The translations under genes were made by a program, and so were the position numbers. Positions 1 to 6,000 of a stretch of DNA of 18,112 nucleotides are shown piece after piece (positions within the stretch are counted from its first letter, which is position 1; every line of letters starts with the position of its first letter). Below the pieces are notes generated by a model, which was given only the letters and a program-made list of their open reading frames with translations, was not told the origin of the DNA and made no database searches. Origin of the DNA: JBIQLO01 sp044464175 (GTDB lineage: Bacteria > Planctomycetota > Phycisphaerae > Tepidisphaerales > Tepidisphaeraceae); NCBI GenBank assembly GCA_044464175.1, contig JBIQLO010000068.1, positions 1 through 18,112 on the forward strand. The letters run 5' to 3'.

Positions 1-620
1 CGCTCGAAGACCCAGTATTTTTTCCCGGTGAAGATCAGTTCATGCTGGTCGGATTTGTATTTCAGGAGCTTTTTGAAGGAGGGGTTTTGGTCGATTCCCT
101 GAGGCAGGTGGGGCAGGACGGTGGTGATGGTGCTGCTTTCGACCTGGATGCGGTCGCCGGCATCCTGGACCATGACCTGGCCGGGCTGGGTGGTCGCCTT
201 TTTGGCCTCGGCCACCTCAACGTGCTTGGTCAGGGGCAGGCCGAAATAGTGGAAGCCGTCCAGGACGCTGAGGCTGGCGGTGACGGTGTAGTCGGCAAAC
301 AGGAGCAGGGCGCCGATGACGGCCAGGAGACGGGAGGTCTTTTTGGCGGCCGTATAGACGCCGCCGCCGTCGGGATAGATGCGGCAGATCTGGGTGTAGG
401 CCCACCCGACGGCCAGCATGAGCAGGCTCATCAGGAACAGGAGATAGAGGCTGGCGCGTCCGGCGAAGAGGAAGGCCAGGCCCAGGACATAGAGGCGGCT
501 GGTGCCCCAATCTCCAAACAGGAGCCCGGCCGACTGGATCCATCCCACATCCCGCGGACGCCGGGAGGCGAGCAACGAGAGCGCCGGCGGCTTGCCGCGC
601 TCATGTTCACCCGTATCCAT
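1..620 (-). CDS. APC/KUP/KimA-like permease, N-terminal part (runs off the window edge)
   Basis: This is an open frame from ATG at 620 to the left edge, 206 residues with no stop; the C-terminal part is missing. After a polar N-terminus, residues 30-50 read AGLLFGDWGTSRLYVLG, close to the GDIGTSPLY signature of KUP potassium transporters. Further hydrophobic segments lie at about 54-75 and 97-118, and the short segment YPDGGGVYT at 82-90 is typical of APC-superfamily permeases. From about residue 129 to the edge the protein is hydrophilic, an insertion unusual for the fold. GGGATGG just upstream can serve as the ribosome-binding site. The gene is preceded by a c-di-AMP riboswitch and a promoter, which favours K+ or osmolyte/amino acid uptake at the inner membrane (inference). 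The family is fairly sure; the substrate is not proven. Confidence 0.85.
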   Translation of the reverse strand, partial: MDTGEHERGKPPALSLLASRRPRDVGWIQSAGLLFGDWGTSRLYVLGLAFLFAGRASLYLLFLMSLLMLAVGWAYTQICRIYPDGGGVYTAAKKTSRLLAVIGALLLFADYTVTASLSVLDGFHYFGLPLTKHVEVAEAKKATTQPGQVMVQDAGDRIQVESSTITTVLPHLPQGIDQNPSFKKLLKYKSDQHELIFTGKKYWVFE

Positions 621-780
621 GTTCCATCCCTACATGACTGCAACGGCCCGCCTGACGGTTGTGGTCCGTCGCGGCGTGCCGTGGTTTCCTGCACAGCGGT
701 TGCTCAGGGGATCGGTTTGGCGGTTGCCGGGCCGATGATGCTCGAGAGAGCGCAACGTTATGCCCTTTCAATTTGCGAAC

Positions 781-810
781 GGCCGAAAGCGGCCGGGCGG
801 AAGCGCCCGG
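781..810 (-). promoter_or_regulatory. Two overlapping hairpins after the riboswitch (candidate expression platform)
   Basis: Read on the minus strand, a perfect 7-bp stem (CCGGGCG, loop CTTC, CGCCCGG; 810 to 793) is followed by a 5-bp stem (GGCCG, loop CTTT, CGGCC; 794 to 781). They share two bases at 793-794, so they partly compete. They begin 17 nt after the riboswitch P1 helix. No U-tract follows, so a classical intrinsic terminator is not visible. Confidence 0.45.
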
Positions 811-827
811 TCCAAACGGCTTCGCGA

Positions 828-976
828 GCCTACGGGGTTAGCTGACGGGCTGGGGCCTGAAAGTGCCCTGGAAGATCCCTGTTCTTCCTGCGCCCCTGGT
901 TCCGGGCCGATTTCCCGGCCGCAAAACCATTTGGTTCCCCCGCACCGCGTTGCAACAACTGAAGCGCGGTTTAGGC
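828..976 (-). promoter_or_regulatory. c-di-AMP riboswitch (ydaO-yuaA class)
   Basis: On the minus strand the 3' half carries GTCAGCTAACCCCGTAGGC (about 846 to 828), nearly identical to the conserved GUCAGCUAACCUCGUAAGCG of the Bacillus ydaO element. The 5' half has GCCTA (976 to 972), which pairs with TAGGC (832 to 828) as helix P1, followed by a conserved-looking GCGGGGGAACCAAA stretch. It lies between a sigma70-like promoter and an APC/KUP-like permease gene on the same strand. In known cases this riboswitch class senses cyclic di-AMP and shuts off K+ and osmolyte transporters or cell-wall enzymes. The match was recognised by eye; a covariance-model search was not possible here. Confidence 0.88.
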
Positions 977-991
977 GGTCACAAGGAGATT

Positions 992-1021
992 AGCCTAGCC
1001 CAGCCGGGGCGGGAATGTCAA
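992..1021 (-). promoter_or_regulatory. Sigma70-like promoter for the riboswitch-permease transcript
   Basis: On the minus strand, TTGACA (1021 to 1016) is a perfect -35 box, followed by an 18-nt spacer and TAGGCT (997 to 992) as a -10 box. Transcription would start near 985, a few bases before the riboswitch P1 helix, giving a leader of about 365 nt. Confidence 0.6.
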
Positions 1022-1083
1022 ATAGTGGCGGCTGGAAATTCGCCGCGTCGTCGGTAAACTACCCTCTCTTTATCCGGGACATT

Positions 1084-1998
1084 ATGAGCGACTATTTCGA
1101 CATTCAGGTCAACGGCTACGGCGGCGTCGATTTCAACCAGGACGACCTGCAGCCGGGGGATCTGCACAAGGCGTGTCAGAAGCTGGCGGAGGACGGCGTC
1201 GGCGGGATTCTGGCCACCTTCATCACCGACTCGCCCGAAGCGATGATCCGGCGCATCGAGCGCGTGGTGGCGCTGCGGGAGAAGGATGAACTGGCGAAGA
1301 AGATGATCGCCGGGATTCACATTGAAGGGCCGTTTATCAGTCCCGTGCCGGGCTACAAGGGCGCGCACCCGGACGACGCGATCCGCCCGGCGGACCTGGA
1401 GATCGCCAAGCGGCTGGTCGGGGCGGCGGCGGGGCTGACGAAGATTTTCACCCTTGCTCCGGAGCAGGATGCGGGGTTCAAGGTGACGCGCTGGGTGAGC
1501 GATCAGAAGGCGGCGGTGTCGGCCGGTCACACCAACGCCTCACTGGACCAGCTCAACGGGGCGATCGATGCGGGCTTGAAAATGTTCACGCACCTGGGCA
1601 ACGGCTGCCCGATGCAGATCCACCGGCATGACAACATCATCCAGCGGGCCCTGAGCCAGCGGGAGCACATCTGGTGCTGCTTCATCGCCGACAACGTGCA
1701 TGTGCCGTACGTCGCGTTGGGCAATTATCTTCGGGCGGCCGGATTGGACCGCTGTGTGGTGACCACCGATGCGATGGCGGCGGCCGGATTGGGGCCGGGC
1801 CGGTACCAGCTTGGTCGATGGGATCTGCTGATCGGCGACGACATGGCCGCCTGGGCGCCGGATAAATCGCACCTGGTGGGGTCGGCCATCTCGATGAAGG
1901 TGAGCGCGGAGAAGTTGAAGGGGCAGTTGGGGTTGTCGGGGGAAGAGGTGAAATTGTTGACGGAGATTAATCCACGGAAGGCGGTTGCTGGTTGCTAG
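1084..1998 (+). CDS. nagA: N-acetylglucosamine-6-phosphate deacetylase-like amidohydrolase
   Basis: Predicted to remove the acetyl group from GlcNAc-6-phosphate in the cytoplasm. Visible signatures are DIQVNGYGGVDFN near the N-terminus, HIEGPFI (metal-binding Glu), SAGHTNAS, THLGNG and TTDAM (catalytic Asp), all standard for the family. The protein has 304 residues, whereas typical NagA has about 380. It starts directly at the barrel and ends soon after INPRKAV, so both halves of the usual small beta domain are absent. ATG at 1084 is preferred over ATG at 1015 because homology begins there. TGGAAA at 1033 and TAAACT at 1055 with a 16-nt spacer could be a weak promoter. The last codons and the TAG stop lie inside the left arm of a heptamer repeat, so the C-terminus may have been rewritten by that element. 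Confidence 0.85.
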   Translation: MSDYFDIQVNGYGGVDFNQDDLQPGDLHKACQKLAEDGVGGILATFITDSPEAMIRRIERVVALREKDELAKKMIAGIHIEGPFISPVPGYKGAHPDDAIRPADLEIAKRLVGAAAGLTKIFTLAPEQDAGFKVTRWVSDQKAAVSAGHTNASLDQLNGAIDAGLKMFTHLGNGCPMQIHRHDNIIQRALSQREHIWCCFIADNVHVPYVALGNYLRAAGLDRCVVTTDAMAAAGLGPGRYQLGRWDLLIGDDMAAWAPDKSHLVGSAISMKVSAEKLKGQLGLSGEEVKLLTEINPRKAVAGC

Positions 1999-2024
1999 TT
2001 GCTGGTTGCTGGCGGGTGGTTGCC
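1983..2024 (+). repeat. Heptamer-repeat hairpin A, left arm
   Basis: In-phase 7-nt units: GGTTGCT at 1983, 1990 and 2004, AGTTGCT at 1997, then the degenerate units GGCGGGT at 2011 and GGTTGCC at 2018. The complementary arm lies at 2385-2430, beyond the four-helix-bundle gene. The unit at 1990-1996 supplies the T of the nagA stop codon. Confidence 0.8.
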
Positions 2025-2044
2025 CACTGGGATGGAGGGTCTTC

Positions 2045-2428
2045 ATGGCGGTGAAGAGTTACCAGGACCTGATTGCATGGCAACGCGCGATGGATTTGGT
2101 TGAAGAAATTTATCGGATGACTGGAACTTTTCCTCGCGAGGAGCTTTACGGGTTGACCAACCAATTGCGGCGGGCGGCGGTGTCAATTCCATCCAATATC
2201 GCAGAGGGACAGGGACGTGGGATCGGCCAGGATTTTGCCCGATTTCTTCGGGTGGCGCAGGGGTCATTGCAGGAAGTGGAGACACAATTATTGATTGCGA
2301 CGAGACTGCACTATATTTCGAAAGAGGGAATCTCCTCTTTAATGTCCTTGGCGGCGGAAGTCGGACGGTTGCTGCGACGTCTCTGCCAATCCATCACCAG
2401 CAACCAGGAACCAACAACTAGCAACTAA
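2045..2428 (+). CDS. Four helix bundle protein, S23/IVP type
   Basis: A 127-residue protein of the family encoded in intervening sequences of some 23S rRNA genes and also found free-standing; its cellular role is unknown. Family marks are YQDLIAWQRAMDL near the start, FPREELYGLTNQLRRAAVSIPSNIAEG (residues 29-55), then FARFLRVAQGSLQEVETQLLIA, with four amphipathic helices. ATG at 2045 follows GGAGGG at 2034-2039 with 5-nt spacing, so the start is well supported. The last eleven residues and the TAA stop are encoded by the right arm of the flanking heptamer repeat. It is inserted between two sugar-metabolism genes with no rRNA nearby. The related Avd protein of diversity-generating retroelements has the same fold, but no reverse transcriptase is present here. 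Confidence 0.88.
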   Translation: MAVKSYQDLIAWQRAMDLVEEIYRMTGTFPREELYGLTNQLRRAAVSIPSNIAEGQGRGIGQDFARFLRVAQGSLQEVETQLLIATRLHYISKEGISSLMSLAAEVGRLLRRLCQSITSNQEPTTSN

Positions 2429-2430
2429 CC
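2385..2430 (+). repeat. Heptamer-repeat hairpin A, right arm
   Basis: Complement of the left arm in 7-nt steps: AGCAACC at 2399, AGGAACC at 2406, AACAACT at 2413 and AGCAACT at 2420, with degenerate inner units at 2385 and 2392. It contains the stop codon of the four-helix-bundle gene and ends 3 nt before the ATG of the sugar kinase. With the left arm it could form an imperfect stem of about 30 bp looping out the whole gene. Confidence 0.78.
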
Positions 2431-2433
2431 AAG

Positions 2434-3510
2434 ATGAACATCAAAAAACCCAATGAGTCGCGTTACGATCTGATGAGCCTGGGCGAGTGCATGATTCGCC
2501 TCTCGCCGCCGGGACACGGGCGGGTGGAGTTTACGCCGACACTGGAAGTGTGGGTGGGCGGCGGGGAGTACAACGTCGCGTATGCCCTGTCGCGCCTGGG
2601 GATGCGCACCGGGTTTCTCTCGCGGCTGGTGGACAACCCCGTGGGGCGGATCATCGTCAATCATGGGCGCAGCGTCGGTGTGGACATGAGCCATGTCGTC
2701 ATGGCCAAGTATGACGGCGTGGGGCGGGCGGATCGCATCGGTTTGAATTTCACGGAAGTCGGCATGGGCGTGCGCGGCAGCGTGACGATGTACGACCGGG
2801 GGCACTCGGCCGCCAGCAACATGAAGCCGGGGATGATCGACTTCAAGAAGGTCTTTGGCCAGGGGGTGCGCTGGCTGCACACCGGCGGGATCTTCACCTC
2901 GCTGGCCGAGGGGACGGCGCAGGTGTGCGCTGAAGCGCTCAAGGCGGCTCGGGAAGCGGGGACGATTGTCAGCTATGACCTGAATTTCCGCTCCAAGCTC
3001 TGGACCTCCCAGAAGGCGCAGCAGGTGACCAAGGACCTGATGCACAACGTCGATTGCCTGATCGGCAACGAGGAGGATTTCCAGAAGGTGCTGGGCTTTG
3101 AGGTGGAAGGGGTGGACGAAAACCTGTCAGCGCTGGACACCTCGGCCTACAAAAAGATGGTTGAGAAGGTGGTGAAGGCGTATCCGAACATCAAGGTGGT
3201 CGGCACGACGCTGCGGGAGGTGAAAAGCGGGTTGATCAACAACTGGTCCGCCATCCTCTGGCACGACGGGCAGTTCTACGAGTCCAAGCGCTACGAGAAC
3301 ATGGAGATCGAGGACCGCGTCGGCGGCGGCGACGGTTTTTCCAGCGGCTTCGCCTACGGCTTCCTGAACGGCAAGACCCCGCAGGAATGCGTCGATCTGG
3401 GCGCGGCCCACGGCGCCCTGCTCCAGTCGACGCGCGGCGACACCAGCCAGATCGACCTGGAAGAGCTGACGCACGTCTTCGGCGGCGGCAGTGCGCGGAT
3501 CAAGCGGTAG
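2434..3510 (+). CDS. kdgK: PfkB-family sugar kinase, 2-keto-3-deoxygluconate kinase-like
   Basis: Predicted cytoplasmic ATP-dependent kinase of 358 residues. N-terminal SLGECMIRLSPPG and the GGGEYNVAYALSRLG substrate-binding region (about 47-60) match KdgK-type members. The C-terminal PfkB signature is DRVGGGDGFSSGFAYG with the catalytic Asp near residue 300. It differs slightly from the usual GAGDAF and resembles KdgK relatives. The likely reaction is phosphorylation of 2-dehydro-3-deoxy-D-gluconate in uronate and sugar-acid breakdown; other acidic sugars are possible. No clear Shine-Dalgarno sequence precedes ATG 2434, because the space is occupied by the end of a heptamer-repeat arm. It follows nagA and the S23-type gene in the same direction, so co-transcription is plausible. 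Confidence 0.82.
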   Translation: MNIKKPNESRYDLMSLGECMIRLSPPGHGRVEFTPTLEVWVGGGEYNVAYALSRLGMRTGFLSRLVDNPVGRIIVNHGRSVGVDMSHVVMAKYDGVGRADRIGLNFTEVGMGVRGSVTMYDRGHSAASNMKPGMIDFKKVFGQGVRWLHTGGIFTSLAEGTAQVCAEALKAAREAGTIVSYDLNFRSKLWTSQKAQQVTKDLMHNVDCLIGNEEDFQKVLGFEVEGVDENLSALDTSAYKKMVEKVVKAYPNIKVVGTTLREVKSGLINNWSAILWHDGQFYESKRYENMEIEDRVGGGDGFSSGFAYGFLNGKTPQECVDLGAAHGALLQSTRGDTSQIDLEELTHVFGGGSARIKR

Positions 3511-3520
3511 ATGCGGAAAT

Positions 3521-3589
3521 TTCACCGCCGAGACGCAGAGGGCGCGGAGAAAATTTTTAATCTTCTCCGCGTCCTTTGTGTTTATCGGG
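3521..3589. repeat. Palindromic 'RDAEGAEK'-type intergenic element (element B)
   Basis: The arm CGCAGAGGGCGCGGAGAAAATT (about 3534-3555) pairs with a right arm starting at about 3559, centred near 3557. In that stretch the arms differ only by transitions, three of which become G-U wobbles in the plus-strand RNA. Units are 8-9 nt (CGCCGAGA, CGCAGAGGG, CGCGGAGA). When translated, elements of this kind give RDAEGAEK and LRVLCV/LRALCVSAV strings that appear as spurious proteins in many genomes (general knowledge). It starts 10 nt after the kinase stop codon. Confidence 0.7.
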
Positions 3590-3657
3590 AAGGCTGCATT
3601 TTCCCTCTGCCGTTGACTTGGGCAAGCGCGGTCGAGCCGTACGCGATTGCTGGCCGC

Positions 3658-3692
3658 GGGCGCGGGGGAGGGCAGGGAGGGGGCCATTTTTT
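3658..3692 (+). other. G-quadruplex motif followed by a T6 tract
   Basis: Five G-runs (3658-3660, 3664-3668, 3670-3672, 3675-3677, 3679-3683) are separated by loops of 3, 1, 2 and 1 nt, a strong G4-forming pattern on the plus strand and in the RNA. Three bases later comes TTTTTT at 3687-3692. The segment lies downstream of the kinase gene and directly before the promoter of the next gene, so it could act as a non-hairpin terminator or insulator (inference). Confidence 0.5.
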
Positions 3693-3719
3693 GACCGTAG
3701 GGGGCACCGGCCCCACAAT
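3691..3719 (+). promoter_or_regulatory. Possible sigma70 promoter giving a near-leaderless mRNA
   Basis: TTGACC at 3691-3696, a 17-nt spacer, and CACAAT at 3714-3719 (four of six matches to TATAAT). Transcription would begin at about 3725-3727, against the ATG at 3728, where no Shine-Dalgarno sequence is seen. The spacer contains a small GGGGC/GCCCC inverted repeat. Confidence 0.35.
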
Positions 3720-3727
3720 GTCCTCTC

Positions 3728-4249
3728 ATGACGGACAGGCCGCCGCAAAACCGACCGATTCCGCTGAGTTATGTTGAGCGGGGCGGGCCGCGTCCGAAAT
3801 CGATGTATGATCGGCTGGGGCTGCATTTTGTGGCCGGCGTGGGGCTGGTGGCGGTTGTGGGGTCATCCCTTACCTTTTCCACTCGCGCCGCCCGATTCGG
3901 GCATTATCACATGGTGTATTCCTGTGCGTGCTTTCCGGCGATGCTGATTCAACTCGGATTGCTGTTCATGTCGGCAAGCATCCGCGAGGACATGGCCGGG
4001 TACTATTTCCAGGAGCGCAATGGCTGGCGCACCTTATCTGTCGGCCTGCTGAGCGGCGTGTTGGTGTTCGGGACGAGATATGCCGCGCAACTGCTGGAGT
4101 TAAGCGACAGGACCGCCTTGCTGATTGTGTTCATTCCGCTGTTTATACTCCCGTTAATCTATCCATTCTTTCTGGTTCGGCCGAGCACAATCGATCATGC
4201 CCGCCGTGATAGCGGCGGAGACGGCGCGGCCGGCCCTGAACGGTCCTGA
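3728..4249 (+). CDS. Hypothetical four-helix membrane protein
   Basis: A 173-residue protein that I do not recognise. A proline-rich N-terminus of about 30 residues precedes four hydrophobic segments at roughly 34-50, 64-82, 100-117 and 130-149, followed by a short charged, glycine-rich tail. It should lie in the inner membrane with both ends on the same side. ATG 3728 is chosen because it directly follows a promoter-like sequence; the only internal alternative, M26 before YDRLGLHF, would also keep all helices. The lipoprotein gene starts 25 nt after its stop, so the two may be co-transcribed. Such small membrane proteins recur across this window. Confidence 0.6.
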   Translation: MTDRPPQNRPIPLSYVERGGPRPKSMYDRLGLHFVAGVGLVAVVGSSLTFSTRAARFGHYHMVYSCACFPAMLIQLGLLFMSASIREDMAGYYFQERNGWRTLSVGLLSGVLVFGTRYAAQLLELSDRTALLIVFIPLFILPLIYPFFLVRPSTIDHARRDSGGDGAAGPERS

Positions 4250-4274
4250 ACGGCAACTGACAAAGGAGCTTGCG

Positions 4275-5495
4275 ATGATCAAAGCGGCGTGTTTTGGACT
4301 GACGATATTGACTTTGTGCGGATGCGCGGCCGAGCGGCCGCCCGCCGCCGTGGAACCAGTCCACTTCACGCCCGCCCCGCCGATACCGCCGCCGCGCACG
4401 CCCGATCCGGCCGAGGAATATGGTACACAATCGGGCCTGGGCGGAGGGCATGACCTGTTCGCCCAGACCTTCACCGCCGACCACGACGGAGTTTTGAGCG
4501 AACTTCAGTTCGCCCCTGAAAAGCTCACCAGCAATCCATGCGATCTGACGGTGGAGCTTCATCCCGCCGGCGACGGCGCCGCCCCATTTGCCGGAGACAG
4601 TCCCGTACTGGGGCGGGTCGTGATCAAGAGCGCGGACCTACCCCGCAGCGGCGCGTGGAATCGCCCGATGCTGCGCATCGACCTGCGGCCGCTTCAAATT
4701 TCCCTCACGCAGGGACAGATGTATGCCTTTGCCGTCTTCCCCTCTGCGCATGATGCGCAGATCCAGTACCTCGTCATCAACGGCGATGTCTACAAGGGTG
4801 GCGCCCTGTACACCTATCTGCAAAACCATTGGAAGACGATGAGCAGCACGCCCGACTTCCAGTTCAGAATCCTGGCCCAGCCGCAGGGGGAATCGGGCTC
4901 ACCCCCGCAAAGCCGCCCTGCGACAAGGCATCTGACGCACAAAGGGCCCGCCGCGACTCGGCCGGCGACCGCAATCATTCTGGCGGAAAACCAGCCGCAG
5001 CATGGGCGGGTCATCGCCCAGGCGATGCCCACGCCCGATTCAACGCGGCCGCCCAAAAAGCCGATCCCCCAATCCACGGGCCAATGGCAGGCCTCCGCGA
5101 CGGCCTTTGAATACCAGGGCCAATGGTATCTCCAACTGGCGGTGTTCAATGGCACCAATAGCTTCCGGACCCGCGTCATCCGGCCCTATTCGGTCACGCT
5201 GCGGCGGGAAGGTGAGAAGATGGGAACGCGCATCTATCCGCCGGAACAAAAGCCCGGCCGCGGCGGCATCCACTACTATCCCCTCTATGGCCAGCCCGCC
5301 GGCAGCACCTGGGGCCGCCCGGCGGTGCCCGGGGAGGGATGGATCAAGCAGTTCGATCTGTCACAAAAAAATGAGCCGCTGAAACCGGGCGTCTACCACG
5401 TGAGCGTCTCCTTCCCGCCGGAGCTGATGGAGCGGACGGTGGAGACGAGTTTTACTGTGACGGGTCATCCAACCCGTGCGCACCTCGAGCGTTAG
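4275..5495 (+). CDS. Lipoprotein of unknown function with a beta-rich N-terminal domain
   Basis: A 406-residue predicted lipoprotein. The signal peptide MIKAACFGLTILTLCGC ends in an LCGC lipobox, with Cys17 as the lipidated residue. ATG 4275 follows AAAGGAGC at 4262-4269, which decides it over an upstream in-frame ATG at 4197 lying inside the previous gene. After a proline-rich linker, residues about 55-200 (FAQTFTADHDGVLSELQF ... FQFRILAQP) resemble the beta-sandwich modules found in planctomycete surface proteins. A Pro/Thr/Arg-rich linker follows. The C-terminal part (about 270-406) has alternating hydrophobic beta-strand patterns such as GQWYLQLAVFNG and GVYHVSVSFPPEL. The stop codon lies inside copy 1 of a 34-bp repeat. 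Envelope location is fairly sure; function is unknown. Confidence 0.75.
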   Translation: MIKAACFGLTILTLCGCAAERPPAAVEPVHFTPAPPIPPPRTPDPAEEYGTQSGLGGGHDLFAQTFTADHDGVLSELQFAPEKLTSNPCDLTVELHPAGDGAAPFAGDSPVLGRVVIKSADLPRSGAWNRPMLRIDLRPLQISLTQGQMYAFAVFPSAHDAQIQYLVINGDVYKGGALYTYLQNHWKTMSSTPDFQFRILAQPQGESGSPPQSRPATRHLTHKGPAATRPATAIILAENQPQHGRVIAQAMPTPDSTRPPKKPIPQSTGQWQASATAFEYQGQWYLQLAVFNGTNSFRTRVIRPYSVTLRREGEKMGTRIYPPEQKPGRGGIHYYPLYGQPAGSTWGRPAVPGEGWIKQFDLSQKNEPLKPGVYHVSVSFPPELMERTVETSFTVTGHPTRAHLER

Positions 5496-5523
5496 TCCAG
5501 GATTGCCGAGACGAATGGCGCCC
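5490..5523. repeat. 34-bp palindromic repeat, copy 1 (degenerate)
   Basis: Aligns without gaps to 5931-5964 with 27 of 34 identical positions; both carry the core CCGAGAC(G/T)AATGGC(G/A)CCC. The palindrome is partly decayed here (8-9 of 12 stem pairs remain). It contains the TAG stop of the lipoprotein gene. Confidence 0.65.
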
Positions 5524-5563
5524 AGCGTATCAACGCGGAATTAAACCCGATCTAGATAAAACG

Positions 5564-5893
5564 ATGGAACAGCACCCTCTTGAATACGAGCCGGGGCGAC
5601 CGCCGCCTGCCGCCGAGCCGCGCATCATGTTTTACCTCATGCTGCCGACCTCGCTCTTTCTGATAAACTGGCTTGCAGCCAGCGCGGTTGAGCAAGTCGG
5701 AGGTCGAGCAATGGGCCTCATGTGCTTCTTTATCATTCTCCTGCCGGTCGCCCCAGCCGGTCTGATTTTCGCCGTGGTTCAGGCTTTGCGAAAAAAGGGA
5801 GGCGTCGCCGCATTTGCACAGGGGTTGGCGTTCAATGTTCTGTTGGTGGCGGTGGTCATCGCGATCTTCCATATGCGCGGCTACCGGGTTTGA
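5564..5893 (+). CDS. Hypothetical small membrane protein (three helices)
   Basis: A 109-residue protein, not recognised. A polar proline-rich N-terminus (about 20 residues) is followed by hydrophobic segments at about 22-40 (IMFYLMLPTSLFLINWLAAS), 49-71 (MGLMCFFIILLPVAPAGLIF) and 86-103. A positively charged KK pair between helices 2 and 3 suggests a cytoplasmic loop. ATG 5564 has no strong Shine-Dalgarno sequence; it is the only start that keeps the first helix and the polar leader. The gene is bracketed by the two copies of the 34-bp palindromic repeat, with no other link to its neighbours visible. Confidence 0.55.
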   Translation: MEQHPLEYEPGRPPPAAEPRIMFYLMLPTSLFLINWLAASAVEQVGGRAMGLMCFFIILLPVAPAGLIFAVVQALRKKGGVAAFAQGLAFNVLLVAVVIAIFHMRGYRV

Positions 5894-5930
5894 ATCTCAC
5901 TCTCTGGTGCGAATCGTGCGCCCCCTCTAG

Positions 5931-5964
5931 CATTAGTCTCGGAGTACCGAGACTAATGGCACCC
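5931..5964. repeat. 34-bp palindromic repeat, copy 2 (perfect hairpin)
   Basis: CATTAGTCTCGG (5931-5942), loop AGTA, CCGAGACTAATG (5947-5958) form a perfect 12-bp stem, followed by GCACCC, which is shared with copy 1. It lies 37 nt after the stop of the small membrane protein gene and before the next small gene. It could be a terminator-like hairpin or a dispersed repeat; no T-tract follows. Confidence 0.75.
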
Positions 5965-6000
5965 GACGTCGCCGGGTTCCGATGGAATTTCAATCATCTC

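Noticed and set aside
42..845. Long plus-strand open frame of 267 codons
   Set aside because: It lies antisense to the permease gene and then crosses the riboswitch; its composition (Gln/Gly/Asp-rich) is that of a shadow of a GC-rich coding strand.
1983..2430. Diversity-generating retroelement (Avd-like protein with repeats)
   Set aside because: There is no reverse transcriptase or template/variable repeat pair; the repeats are short inverted heptamers, and the protein matches the S23-type free-standing family.
3511..3777. Open frame starting RKFHRRDAEGAEK
   Set aside because: This string is the translation of a widespread non-coding palindrome; the frame then runs through the G-quadruplex and promoter and overlaps the next gene.
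4197..4274. Earlier ATG for the lipoprotein
   Set aside because: It overlaps the previous gene and would bury the lipoprotein signal peptide; AAAGGAGC supports ATG 4275.
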